Shown piece after piece: positions 28,101 to 38,312 of a DNA stretch of 64,000 nt (the first letter of the stretch is position 1; each line of letters opens with the position of its first letter). The translations under genes were made by a program, and so were the position numbers. Source of the stretch: Archegozetes longisetosus (taxonomy: Eukaryota; Arthropoda; Arachnida; Sarcoptiformes; Trhypochthoniidae); contig JAEMBT020000005.1 in assembly GCA_018873245.2 (NCBI GenBank), positions 2,776,001 to 2,840,000 of the forward strand. The letters run 5' to 3'. The notes under the pieces were generated by a model. That model was not told the DNA's origin and did no database searches. It saw only the letters and a program-made list of their open reading frames with translations.

Positions 28101-30816
28101 ATGACTTTGTTGAAGATACATACTTACCCGCAGAGTTTAAGATATACTTACCTGCAGAGCATTGAGGTATATTTACCTGCAAAGCATTGAGATACATGTA
28201 AAAGGTATACTACAATATGCAATGCCATACATGGGAGTGTATATCTTCAAATATTTCTACACTTTCTAAACCGACTGTACGGTCTTCAAGAATGACTTAT
28301 TGCTTGAAACCAGTATCTAATTTGATACGACAAACGATTGATTGTGTGATACACATATAGCAAGCATATTGTGACAAATGTCTTATATGTATTCTTTTTC
28401 GCAATTTGAAGCACTTCTTTATGCAACTATTTTTGGTCATGTCACTACAATAATACAACAGATGACAAGTGCGACTGCAAAATATCATGACATGCTAAAT
28501 AATGTTCGAGAATTCATGAAACTCCACGAACTACCAAAAGCATTGAGTGAACGTGTAATGGATTATGTCGTTTCGACATGGGCTATGAGCAAAGGCATTG
28601 ATACGAAAAAAGTGTTAAGTTATTGTCCAAAAGACATGACAGCTGACATATGCGTGCATTTGAATCGAAAAGTATTCAATGAACACCCAGCTTTCAGGCT
28701 AGCCAGTGATGGTTGTCTTCGCGCCATGGCTATGTACTTCAGTATGGACCACAGCGCTCCCGGAGATCTCTTGTATCACGTCGGAGAATCCATCGATTCC
28801 TTGTGTTTCGTTATTTCTGGCTCTCTAGAAGTCATACAAGACGTCAGTTTTATTTCACTTATCTCTTAACGTGTTTTAGTTTCTCTTACTATATATGTTT
28901 GGTAATCTGTCTTTGGTTATTATCTAACGTTTGGGGTTATGGTTTGTTTTTAGGATGAAGTGGTGGCGATATTAGGAAAGGGAGACGTATTCGGCGATGC
29001 TTTTTGGAAAGAGCCAACAATTGGTCAGTCGTGTGCCAATGTTCGAGCTCTGACTTATTGCGATCTTCACGCAATTAAAAGAGACAAATTAATTGAAGTG
29101 CTCAACTTTTATCAAGCTTTTGCAAATTCATTTGCAAGAAATCTTGTTCTTACTTATAATCTTAGACATAGGGTAAGGGCTTATTAACAATTATTATACA
29201 AATAGATGAAATTTATATTTGTTTCGTGAGCAAAGTTTTATGAGTTTTTTGCGTGCCTACCCTTATAATAGAGAATATATAAGTAATATTATATCCAACC
29301 GTTTATGCTATAAAGTCCTAACTCTAATCTACTTTCAACCAGAGATAGCACTTTATAGCGTTAACTCAACCATATGTTCTGATTTAGTTCATGTGCCCAA
29401 TAAGTTACGCACATTTTCCAAAAAACCTACACATTATTGGCTCAATTCTGGAAAATCTGTTTTTTCAACTTTGTTTAGTTAATATTTCGTAAAGTTGCTG
29501 ACGTTAAGCGCGAACAAGAATTGGCTGAAAAGCGGAAGAATGATCCGGTGCCAGATCTGGCTCAAGACCACTTGGTCAGAAAGATCTTCTCGAAGTTTCG
29601 CAAGCCTTCAGATGGTGGTGCGCCTCAGCTGAGCATTGGGAGCAGACCGGGTTCTAGTTTACCACAAATACCAGCGATACAAGACATAGAAAAGGGAGAA
29701 ATGCCTCACGTGTCACAAGCAGTTGAAACAAGTAAAACGAAGCAGATCACATCAGAACCAGAATCTAGAGCTAGTTCTGGTGTCAGTAAGACATCTAAAT
29801 GGGCGTCAGTGTTGGCCAATGCATCTCATGATAATAAAAATAATAACAACGTGACGCCTCAGTCGGCATTTGTTCCGATAGAAACTTCGAAACACATCAG
29901 AAGCGAATTACCAGACACTGAAATAATGGATAAACAGAGTTCTGACAGAGACGATCAAAACATGGGAGCCGTTAGACGAACAGAATTAGTTTGCAAAAAG
30001 TCAGAACACATTCATGTTGTGAAAGACATAAGGCCTCCAACACAGGGGAATAAGTGGCCGCGTGTCGCCACCAGTGGTAGTGCCAGACCTGAGACTATTG
30101 AAGAATCAGCTGAACCTCAAGAAAGTGAGTCTAAAAAGGTGCCACAAGTAGGAACAGATGGCGAAATTAGTAAAACTAGTGATTCAACAAAAGTTGTGAT
30201 TCAGCCAAAAAGTATTAATAGCAGTGATTATCAACAAATAATTGCCAGTTTAATAGATATGAGAATTGATCTAAAATTAGAAATACAAAAGTTAAGCAAT
30301 AAAGTGAGTAAAATAGACGAACATATTTCAGATATAGTTAAAAAACTTTCTGCCTTTAATCTACAAACTGAAGACATAAGTCTTACTACAGCTACAAACA
30401 AATTGACTAAACCTGTGTCTGTGATCTCTAATAATATTATTGACCAAACTGATGATAGCAAACCCAAACAGGAGTGTCTTCTCACCAAACCTAAGACCGA
30501 TCCTCAACAGGAATCTCTTTTCACTAAATCTAAAACTGATTCCACTAAAAAGGATCCGAAGGAGGTCAGAGAAGTTTGTAAAAGTGCCGATAAAAGTGGT
30601 CATCGAGTTGTGCCGAGGACCACTCCAACAGTGCCCACAAGAACTATTAACACAAGTAGTAATAGAAGACCAGAGAGTTCAGCTAAGCTACAGAAACAAG
30701 TCTCCGACAACTCCAACACTGAGACCGAAGAAATGAGAGCTATGTTGGAAAATGAGATCGCAGAACAAGACGTCGAAAATACTGACGACGATCAGGACCT
30801 CACTTCTAAGTTATAG
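15247..30816 (+). CDS. eag: EAG-type voltage-gated potassium channel (KCNH1/KCNH5 family), 5' partial
   Basis: Pore subunit of a plasma-membrane delayed-rectifier K+ channel setting neuronal and muscle excitability; EAG subunits assemble as tetramers. Exons: 15247-15470, 24790-25043, 26213-26313, 26435-26542, 26869-27055, 27146-27239, 27662-27804, 27863-28052, 28412-28842, 28954-29172 and 29479-30816. All junctions are GT-AG and phases close, giving 1,095 residues. In order (numbered from the first found exon): PAS domain 1-110; S1 from about 194 ([17 protein letters not shown]); S2/S3 232-285; S4 with arginines 300-323; S5 324-349; selectivity filter SVGFGN 409-414; S6 to about 445; C-linker and cyclic-nucleotide-binding-homology domain to about 640 ([17 protein letters not shown]); low-complexity tail; C-terminal coiled coil about 899-940 ([15 protein letters not shown]). 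Transmembrane and cNBHD parts are almost identical to insect eag, and the tail is poorly conserved. The PAS-cap exon with the start codon was not found. ERG and ELK classes are excluded by the filter context and tail. Confidence 0.97.
18136..18200. repeat. short tandem repeat of TTCYTGTAGAATA type
   Basis: Three to four imperfect copies of a 15-18 bp unit containing CTTGTAGAATATT, in the large eag intron. Confidence 0.65.
18623..18715. repeat. 17-bp tandem repeat, about 6 copies
   Basis: GACTATCTACAG-type units start at 18623, 18640, 18657, 18674, about 18691 and 18708, with near-constant 17-bp spacing. Intronic, with no coding role seen. Confidence 0.88.
19314..19589. mobile_element. degenerate hAT-like non-autonomous element
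   Basis: The left end CAGTGGCGAAGCCAGAAGG resembles hAT-superfamily termini of the CAGTGGCGTAGCCAG type. The right end, read in reverse (CTGTGGCAAACCCAC), is its degenerate inverted partner at about 19573-19589. The interior has no open frame. No clear 8-bp target duplication was found, so this is an old or truncated copy inside the eag intron. Confidence 0.45.
21139..21225 (+). CDS. candidate alternative (cassette) exon of eag, 87 bp, phase 1-1
   Basis: A locally GC-richer island in the 9.3-kb intron. It is preceded by ACATTAG and followed by the strong donor GTAAGA. Between them the frame is open for exactly 87 bp. Start and end phases are both 1, so inclusion between exons 15247-15470 and 24790-25043 adds 29 residues without disturbing the frame, replacing KKTRTPLW by an insert ending QCLIGTPLW. 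Drosophila EAG has an alternative insert of different sequence at this position just before TPLW. Against: the tract before the acceptor is weak in pyrimidines and the insert shows no recognisable homology. It could be a chance frame or part of a mobile element. Confidence 0.35.
22678..22808. mobile_element. possible short MITE with about 27-bp diverged terminal inverted repeats
   Basis: The left end GGGGCCATATTCTTGAAC and the reverse complement of the right end (GCTGCATTCTGGAAAC) match at roughly two thirds of positions. Both continue inward to a shared TTGCAAA block. The interior is rich in TTGCAAAT-type words and has no reading frame. Target duplication not determined. Confidence 0.35.
24062..24305 (-). 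mobile_element. candidate tRNA-derived SINE
   Basis: Read on the minus strand, an A-box-like TAGGTCAATAGG (24300-24289) is followed about 50 nt later by a B-box-like CATTCGAACCC (near 24243-24233). This is the spacing of an internal pol III promoter. A non-tRNA body of about 170 nt follows. The A box deviates at one consensus position and no cloverleaf closes, so it is a tRNA-like head rather than a tRNA gene. One copy cannot prove a SINE family. Confidence 0.35.
24542..24650. repeat. 31-bp tandem repeat, 3.5 copies, each copy self-complementary
   Basis: TAYACTGTATTG recurs at 24542, 24573, 24604 and 24635, exactly every 31 bp. Each unit also contains AATACAG or GATACAG, the inverted partner of CTGTATT, so each copy can form a small stem. 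It lies about 140 bp before an eag acceptor. Confidence 0.88.
25109..25158. repeat. (CT)n microsatellite, one interruption
   Basis: About 50 nt of CT dinucleotides broken by one CCC, 65 bp past the eag donor at 25044. Confidence 0.95.
26592..26731. mobile_element. hAT-like MITE in an eag intron
   Basis: The left end CCACGTGTTTTCAAACT and the reverse complement of the right end CCAGTGGTTTTCAAACT are near-identical terminal inverted repeats of the hAT-like TGGTTYYCAAACT type. An internal inverted pair CTTCTATGG / CCATAGAAG is perfect. The element is about 140 bp with no frame. It shares terminal type with the copy at 55732. The target duplication is not clear. Confidence 0.6.
28123..28197. repeat. 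24-25 bp tandem repeat, 3 copies, in an eag intron
   Basis: Units with core CTTACCTGCAGAGCATTGAG start near 28123, 28147 and 28172, within the intron 28053-28411 that follows the selectivity-filter exon. Confidence 0.8.
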
Positions 30817-30930
30817 ATTATATCATCTATTCACACATCTATTACTTTCCAATACATCTATTTCTATATGAATTCTATTAACTATTACTCTATCACTTCA
30901 TTATTATATTATATCTTTCAAACATTATTA

Positions 30931-30990
30931 TTTCAATCAATCATGCTAATTTCAATCAAGCATGCTAAGTTTCAATCAAGCATGCTAATT
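30931..30990 (+). repeat. 20-bp tandem repeat, 3 copies, in the eag 3' region
   Basis: Unit TTTCAATCAAGCATGCTAAT starts near 30931, 30950 and 30970; each contains the palindrome GCATGC or a one-base variant. Confidence 0.85.
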
Positions 30991-31054
30991 TCAGACCAAA
31001 CTGACCCAACACTTTCTAAATCTATTTAATTATTCATTTCAACTACTATTCTAA

Positions 31055-31145
31055 TATTTGATCATTTGGTCATAACTATTCTAGCATTTGATCAAACATT
31101 TGATCAATAATTTGATCAACAATTTGGTCAACAATTTGGTCAAAA
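31055..31145 (+). repeat. ATTTGATCAA / ATTTGGTCAA short repeat cluster in the eag 3' region
   Basis: About seven copies of a 12-13 bp unit, several containing TTGATCAA. It sits 240-330 bp after the eag stop, so it is probably transcribed in the 3' UTR. Confidence 0.75.
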
Positions 31146-32041
31146 CGTTTTTATAACGTTATGCAACAATTCCAACACGTTTTTGTTTAAGTTTTTTCAA
31201 AAGACTGTTTTTTACATAATTATATATTATTAGCAATAATATGAATATAAATATAAATAATTAATATTAAAATGTTGTTTAACTAAAACTGCGAGCCTAT
31301 CAAATGTTCAATTCCTTCCTCTATTGGTCACTTCAATTGTTATATTATATCTAAATCTCACCTCTGATCAATTGATTTATTTTCTAACTATCCTAAATAA
31401 TACAGATTAACTAATTTTGAGCTTAATTTCAAACTAAATATTTGGGTCAAACAAGTTTTAGAGAGTGGTGTTTAGTCTGAGTGGAGAGAGGGTGAAGAGA
31501 AGTTGTAAAAAAAGGAGAAAAAATCAGTTAGGGTGTCATACTGATAGGGAAATGTGTAAAAAAAGTTAAAAAAAAGTTTAAAAAAGTTTTAAAAAAGTTT
31601 GAAAGTATGAAAAGAAGATTAGTGTTATAATCAGTGCCTCTAATAATATGGTTCTATTGTTAATGTTTTTACGATTTCCCAAAAGACAATCGTTGTACAA
31701 TATGTAAATATGATATATAAATAATAATAATGATATACAGTATATAATTATAAATGTTACATATACATTATATGTAATCATTACATTCTATTAAATCTTT
31801 TCATTCCATTTCTCTCTAATACTTTCTCTCTTTATTTCTAAGCTAATACGCATTTACTACGCATTTTATGCATCCATTCTTTAGCTACACTCTTCCTTTC
31901 AGACTAATCAATCATTTTTGGGATTATCTACTATTAATATCCTAGAATTGCTGAGACAACTGACGTTTAGAGGTAGAAGTGGTTCGCTTTTGTGATATTA
32001 AGCAAGATAGAAGTAAAACTATGAAAGAGAGTACCGAAGAT

Positions 32042-32104
32042 TGGGAACTATGCTTATGGGGACTATGCTTATGGGGACTATGCTTATAGGGACTATGCTT
32101 ACGG
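32042..32104. repeat. 15-bp tandem repeat, 4 copies
   Basis: Unit GGGGACTATGCTTAT with few changes, about 160 bp past the BAG2 stop. Confidence 0.88.
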
Positions 32105-32267
32105 GCTGCTCGCGTTTAATCATTAAGCATAATTTCAATTGTGATTTGAATCAATTGTAAACATTGAATTGAAACCAAAATATTTAATCAAAAATTAGAA
32201 CATATGCGCAAATACAATGTAATCAAGATTTAAAAACATAGAATAAAGTGAATCACTATAAAACATA

Positions 32268-34967
32268 TCAATTAGATTGTTGCATTTCAAGTTTAGCCAA
32301 AGAGGAGAATAAATTTTCTAATTTTTTCCTAATCTCCTTCTGGTCATCAACAGCGCATTGAATAATAGCTTTCTGGAATTTATCATCAATAGGTACAGAT
32401 CTGAAGTGATCTGAAGAACAAGAGCTTAAGTATGACTGACAGATCTGTTTGGCTGAGTTTGGATTAGTTTTAATGAGTTGACAAAGTTTCTCAATAAATA
32501 AGTTTACGTTTTCGAGGGCCTTCAGTTGAGTTTCACTTCGAGGTGTGATTAAGGTAATATCGACACTATTCAATCGATATAATAATCCATGTGTTGTCAC
32601 TTTGATCTCTTCCTGTTCAACTAAAACAAACAAAAAGATCATTAAAACAAAAAGATCATTAAAACTCTAACTTTAATCACATCTCTTCTCATACCGTCCT
32701 CTATAGTGCTTAGCTCTTCGCTCGCTATGATTGAATTGAGAACTCGGTGTAATTTCTTCTTTTCCTCCTCTAACTCCAATGCAGTTTCTCTAAGAAAAGC
32801 AACTCTTTTGTCGATTTGATCCAAAACATTGGTTATGCTGTCCCTCACTATCTGTGCTTTGCTTGGTCTGTCCATCCTTCGAAAGGTTATCTGTTGCGGA
32901 GGATGTGACAAACAATGCAAAGAAGGAGTTCTTTGTATGGAATGAAGTCCTGATGAGAACGAGTTCGACGAACCATAGCCAGATGAACTATCACTGAACT
33001 TGAGCCGAAAAAATGGAAGCGGCGATTCCGGTCTGTTCTTCAGTTCGAACGCTCGTCGGCTGAAGTCTAATGAATCTCTTCTGCTAAGCAACTGCGGCAT
33101 ATTTCCACTGTTGAATTCTTGTGATGAGACCTGGAATAGTTTTAGAAATATTTTTAAAGGTTTTTATAGCTATAAAAAGTTGAATATTTGGAACAAGGTT
33201 TCGTTTATATAACTTTCAAACAAATATTGAAGCAACAAATTATAGTAATAAAAGTTTGATTATCGACTAAATTCAATTTGATGATATCCTTTTTGCTCAC
33301 ATAGTTCCTAAAATATTTGATTAGTTGCCATCGAGAACTGCTCTAAACTTTCACTTCTATGGAATGTTTCAAATGAAATCTATTTTCAATAGAATCAACA
33401 GAAAAATGCGATCTGTTGTTAGTTTTAGGCTTATGACCAAATATTTTTAGAACTAGTCGTTGAAGGAATTTGGTTCATAAAAGATGACAACAAAATTCAT
33501 TTTGAAGTTTGATTGCTTTCTGAACGCTTATCACTTTTCGATTGAATCGATCAAAACTTAAATCAATCTTGTAATAACTGTCATCACGTAATTTGAACTC
33601 TGGATGACATGAAGTTTTTATTAATAATAGTTTTGTTTGTTCAGTATAAGAATGAGATAATTTAGTATTAAATCTATTTTAAGAAGTATTTCGTGTAAAG
33701 ATGAGAATATACAGTATCTAAAAATGTGAAAGTTATCTAAGCCTCTAAAAAGAAAAATGAAATTTATAATTAATGAAATTGTGTTGTTTTTATTGAAGTT
33801 TTATTCATGAAATGCCAACTTGTTTTAGTATATATTTGTGCACTCGATTCTTATGCCAAGTGATGTGAAGTGAGCTAAATATAAATCGCTTTTGACTTTA
33901 TTACATAAGATCTTAATGAAATTGAAACTAACTTAAGGAATGAATGAGTTGAAAGAGTTTTAGATATTTCTAAGCATTTAGAGCGCACTAAAACTGAGTT
34001 ATTAATAAAATACACTAAACTACATAAGTGTGAAATTATTGTCAATTTGCTAAGTAGACATTGATCTAATTAACATATAATTTGAATTACAGATTAAATT
34101 AAAACTTCTGTTTTTACAATACTCAACATTTAGTTTCAGTTCTCAATAAGACTCCAATCAATTGAATAGAAAAGGATTCTTTAAAAATTCAATAGAAAGT
34201 AATCCTCCAAGAATTGAGTTTGTATACTTTTTCTCTATTTATTTTATTATGAGATTCAATATAAGTTAAATGAACTTTTAATACTATTTTAATCTATTTT
34301 AATGTTAAAGATGACTCAACTGTTATGTTATGAAACTTTATAATACAGCAGAAAAATATTTGAACTTTAAGATAAACTAAAATTGAATAGTATTGAAAAG
34401 GATTGCAAAAGAGAATAATATAAGTTTAAAAATACATTAACTGGTAATTAGCAACTAATTTATGTTTTTGTTTAGATAAACATTAACATAGAATGTAATG
34501 TATACCAGTTTATTGCATAAGAATTATTTAAGATAACAAATAGTTGGGCTTGCTAGATATGAGCTTGCTGCTATAAACGTCCTATCTCTAACCTTATTTC
34601 TTCAACACAATACTACTTTATACCACTTTATACCACTTTATACCACTTTATACCATATATCCTATCCATTTGTTTGGCTGTAATCCGATTCTCTAAACAT
34701 TCTTATAATAAGAATCTCATCGATTAAGCCTTACATATGTTAGTAATTAATGAATTTGATGTGATTCTAGGCTTGAATTACTAATAATTTATAAGAGATA
34801 TAATGAAACGATTAATTGATGTTTGTAGTTGTTGACAAATGTTAGGATAGATTAATATTAAAAAAAGGATTATGGATGAGAATTGTACTCACTTTGACAT
34901 AAGATCGCTTAAAAGAGCAGGTCGCAGGTGGAGGTAATGATGTAATTTTCTCACTTTGTTCATCCAT
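32268..34967 (-). CDS. BAG2: BAG2-type co-chaperone (BAG family molecular chaperone regulator 2)
   Basis: Cytosolic nucleotide-exchange cofactor of Hsp70/Hsc70; the mammalian protein also inhibits the CHIP ubiquitin ligase. Exons, minus strand: 34967-34893 (25 codons from ATG), 33130-32695 and 32620-32268, with GT-AG junctions and phases closing to 287 residues. The N-terminal 100 residues are Ser/Arg-rich and not conserved. Residues about 115-165 form a charged coiled coil (DQIDKRVAFLRETALELEEE) matching the LDQLELRVEALREAA region of BAG2. The C-terminal BAG-like domain is clear (SVPIDDKFQKAIIQCAVDDQ, then KEIRKKLENL). The animal protein is usually about 210 residues; the extra length is in the N-terminus. 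The start is the first ATG of exon 1, with stops upstream. Intron 1 is 1.76 kb and intron 2 is 74 bp. The other BAG proteins lack this coiled-coil plus BAG order. Confidence 0.93.
33131..34892 (-). other. first intron of the BAG2 gene
   Basis: Acceptor ATTCCAG ends at 33131 and donor GTGAGT begins at 34892, reading on the minus strand. AT-rich, holding only the 10-bp repeat at 34614; no nested gene seen. Confidence 0.9.
34614..34655. repeat. 10-bp tandem repeat, 4 copies
   Basis: Unit CACTTTATAC repeated almost perfectly inside the first BAG2 intron. Confidence 0.92.
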
Positions 34968-35536
34968 TTTCTAATAATTCACATTTGTTTCATAAGCTAC
35001 TCAATTAAATGGAATAATACCCAATTATAACTGAATAGTGGACCGGAATCTTTAGTAGTAAACAACTACTTTATACTTAGAGCTAACTGCACTGATTTGG
35101 AGTTTTCTGAACAAATGCCAGAAAGACTATTGCGTTGAGAATGTCATACAATGTCTGTTTCATACTCGCACTAAAACTAGTTTCTGGAACGATCTCTCAA
35201 TTACCTAAAAATAACTTTAAGCATATATCCCTTGAATACTGATTGGATCCGAACGTTTTTTAACGTATTTCAACTGAAAGACTACAGACGAAGTGTTTTG
35301 CAATACAAGGTTGAAATTGTGTGCATACCTCAGCGTCAAAATACTTCAAATACTTTCTTTATAGTAAACAATTTATTAATAATATTCTAACTATTAATAT
35401 AATTATTCTCACTCTCATATCTTTGTCTTTGCTAATCATTCATCTCATTTGTTGATTGTTTGGTTAATTTTAGTCAATTCATGTCAAGTCATGTTTGCAA
35501 TTTTACAATTTTTCAATTCAAAAGTCAGAGTAAATA

Positions 35537-36060
35537 ATGAGCTTTTCATCAGACTTGGACTCTCTAACCTCTAAACCTGAAAAGTGGTCAATTTATTTGA
35601 AGCGTTGGCAGTCTATTTTGTATGAATCTGATGAGAAGTAATGATTATTAGAGCATTACCAACCAAACAAATTCTTCAGATCTACACTCTAAATCAAAAC
35701 ACCATTTGTCATATCAGTTGAAGACTTAAGCCTAGATGTTTTACTTTAAAACTTTGAATCAATTTTTATGTTGTATTAGAAAATATTGCCAACTATCGCA
35801 TAGTTTCAAAGTTTTCTTATCGTTATAAATATTACTTTAAATTATGCAAATTGTCGACAAATCAAACTGACTTTATGTAAATTATCATCTTATTTAACAT
35901 TCGGAAAGCCTTTATGTTGTCACTAAAGATTTCATTTCAGATCAAATGTACTTAAGTTTTGGTTTGGCTTAAGTAGTAAAATATGCATACGATTTATGTG
36001 TCTCTTCGCAACTAAAGTCAAATATGTCCAAAAACTTGATCCAATTGTGCATCAGATTTA
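35537..36060 (+). pseudogene. decayed LTR-retroelement (Ty3/gypsy-like) gag fragment
   Basis: An ATG at 35537 opens a 34-codon frame including KPEKWSIYLKRWQSILYES, the W-x(3)-RW style start of invertebrate Ty3/gypsy gag proteins. It stops at 35639. Further gag-like pieces follow in shifted frames: around 35650 (ALPTKQILQIYTL), around 35845 (KLCKLS), and around 35935-36000 (VLKFWFGLSSK). At least two frameshifts and several stops separate them, so nothing functional can be made. No LTRs, protease or polymerase were recognised nearby. The order of the pieces matches gag, but each match is weak and made by eye. The alternative is a short unannotated first exon sharing a divergent promoter with BAG2. 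Confidence 0.4.
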
Positions 36061-37888
36061 AATCTGATATTTATGGTAAACCTAACTAAAACTGTTTTAT
36101 CTCACTTTTTCGGTTTCCCTCAATTTCCAGATAAAGTTCGATAACATTGACCAATTAATAGTTAAAACTAAAGACTTTAAATTTCAAATTCAAGCTTTAA
36201 CTTATCACAAATTAATTTAGTCGATGATTCAGATGCTATTTAAAGGATCCCAGTCAATAATAAGAATTTCTAATTTTATGAATCTTATAAATCAATAGTT
36301 AGTTAAGCAATGAAAAGGGTGTGGAATAGGATTGACGCCAAAATTGTTTGAAAAGAGTTATCTCCAAAGGAAGGTATGAGTTATGGAAAAGTTATCGAAT
36401 ATTAATGGTGCAATTGGATCGAGTGAAACGTTTATACAGATTTAATGTGAAATTAAATAATACCCACACTTTCAGTATTTCACACGAATAAATGATAAAG
36501 TAGTTGAAGTGTCGTCCAACTCTTCCTATGGTACGAGCCATTAATCGTTTATTCACCTCTTTGTACCTTTCTCAATTTTGATAAGGCAATACAACTCAAT
36601 CTATTAGTTGAATAAGTTTTCAAATTAAGTCTTATTTTACTTTAAAACGTTTTACGTACAATTGATACTAATTTTGAATAATTTACATGAAACATCTAAG
36701 TTGATTAATCAATTTTAAGTGTTTTAATGGAATTGATTTGTTGGAAATGAAATGTTTAACCGCGTTTTGAGAATATTGCTTTATTCGTAAATGAGCGAAA
36801 ATAACTAAAAACCATAAAAGGCATAGAATAGAAAAATCATAACAAATAATTAATAGAAAAAGAGAAAGTTATCAGTGTAAATAACTTAACAATAAAAGTA
36901 GATAAGTAAAGCTGAACTAATAACAATGTTCAGAATAAATAAGCTAAAAAATGGAGGGAAGATAAGAAGTAATAGTAAAAAATATAAATTCAAATCAATT
37001 TATTAATTATGCAGTTATTTTATAATAATTTGTAGTTCGATGTGTTTTTCAAATAAATAGTAGACTAAACATTGTAATTAAGTCTACAGTAATCATAATA
37101 ATAACTATAATAAAGTAAAAATTGTCTAACTTTCATATCAACTTAAGTATAGTTTAGAAAAGAAAAGAAAAACTAATTAAAAACTAATTAAATTATATAT
37201 TAATAAGAATGTGATAATTAAGATAAAGTTGAAATTAGACTTAAGTAGATATGAAAGTTAAACAGGTGCGTTACTATAATAATTATTAAGAATAAATTGA
37301 TAAAATATTGAGGCAAATGGATTAGTATTTTATCTACAAATTCACATAAATCATATGAAACAATGACTAAACAATATGAAAGTGACATAAATCATATGAA
37401 CAGTGTCTAAATGACAAGAGTGCCTAAACGATATTGCTCAAAACTAAACCATATGAAAGAGTGATAATAAGGATAAAGATTTAGGAATTAGATAACACTG
37501 ATTTATATAATGCTTAACTCTAATTAACATGGAATATTAATTTAAACATTTCTCATTTAGCTATACAGAACAACACTTGTCTAACTCTAACATCTAATTA
37601 AGTAGTTTTTAAACAATAACAACAAATAACCAGTTCCCGTATTGTTCAAAACCACTTAACGTCTATGTCACAGTTAGACAGGTGTTCATTGTATTCGTGT
37701 TTACAATAATAGTTCGAATTGATGTTCCCTTTGATGATCATTAAGAGTGAATCTGATGATCATTAAGTGTGAATCACAGTATCAGTTTTAAACATTAAAA
37801 CTCGGCAATTTAGGAATGAATCGGCTGTGCTATAAGTATTAAAAGAGAGCAGAATACCAGTCAAATCACATCGAAAACAATCATTACA

Positions 37889-38112
37889 GCCGTATACGAA
37901 GAAGACAATTCAAGCTTAGTTCAGGCCAACAAGACAATCAGGTATAGAAAGAAAGCGTTAAGAAAAGCAAAGCTAAAAATAGTAGGCGTTTGGAATAGTA
38001 GACATTTATAAGTAGGCGTTTATAAGTAGGCGTATAGTAATAGGCGCTCAATAGTGGGCGCTTAACAGTATGCGCTTGGGATCTACTCAGGAGATTGTCT
38101 TCGTATACGGCA
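37889..38112. mobile_element. foldback element with an internal short tandem array
   Basis: The left arm GCCGTATACGAAGAAGACAA (37889-37909) recurs inverted at 38094-38111 as ATTGTCTTCGTATACGGC, differing by one 3-nt gap. The interior (about 37975-38080) holds repeated TAGTAGGCGTTTATAAG-like units. The architecture is the same as the element at 5283 but the sequence differs. Not coding; open frames here come from the repeats. Confidence 0.55.
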
Positions 38113-38312
38113 GTTAGTGAAGGAAACGGAAGCAAACAAAGAATTGTAAGGTTAAAGGCGCACCTTTAGACTAAATTGGCGTAAACTGAAAGCAGCATTG
38201 ATTACGGAGAAGAAATGAAGCAGAAAGAGAACTACTAGTGACTAACATATTATTATAATTAATAAGATAGTTATTATTTGAGAGCAAAATAGTGAGCTTA
38301 TTGAAAATTGAA

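Larger units (their letters stand above)
30817..32267. other. convergent intergenic region / 3' UTRs of eag and BAG2
   Basis: Lies between the eag stop (+) and the BAG2 stop (-). It contains two short tandem arrays (30931-30990 and 31055-31145), an A-rich stretch near 31556-31605 and a 15-bp repeat at 32042. A canonical AATAAA on the plus strand at 32242-32247 could end a 1.4-kb eag 3' UTR close to the BAG2 stop. No other gene is seen. Confidence 0.6.
34968..38312. other. intergenic region between BAG2 and the RGS gene
   Basis: Contains the putative BAG2 promoter and 5' leader, a decayed gag-like fragment at 35537 and a foldback element at 37889. The rest is AT-rich sequence with no supported exon on either strand. 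Confidence 0.7.

Noticed and set aside
28053..28411. 112-codon minus-strand frame over the eag filter exon and following intron
   Set aside because: It is produced by the 24-25 bp repeat plus the antisense of the conserved exon.
30231..30736. Three 80-98 codon frames inside the last eag exon
   Set aside because: Shadow frames of the 446-codon terminal exon, whose coiled coil fixes the true frame.
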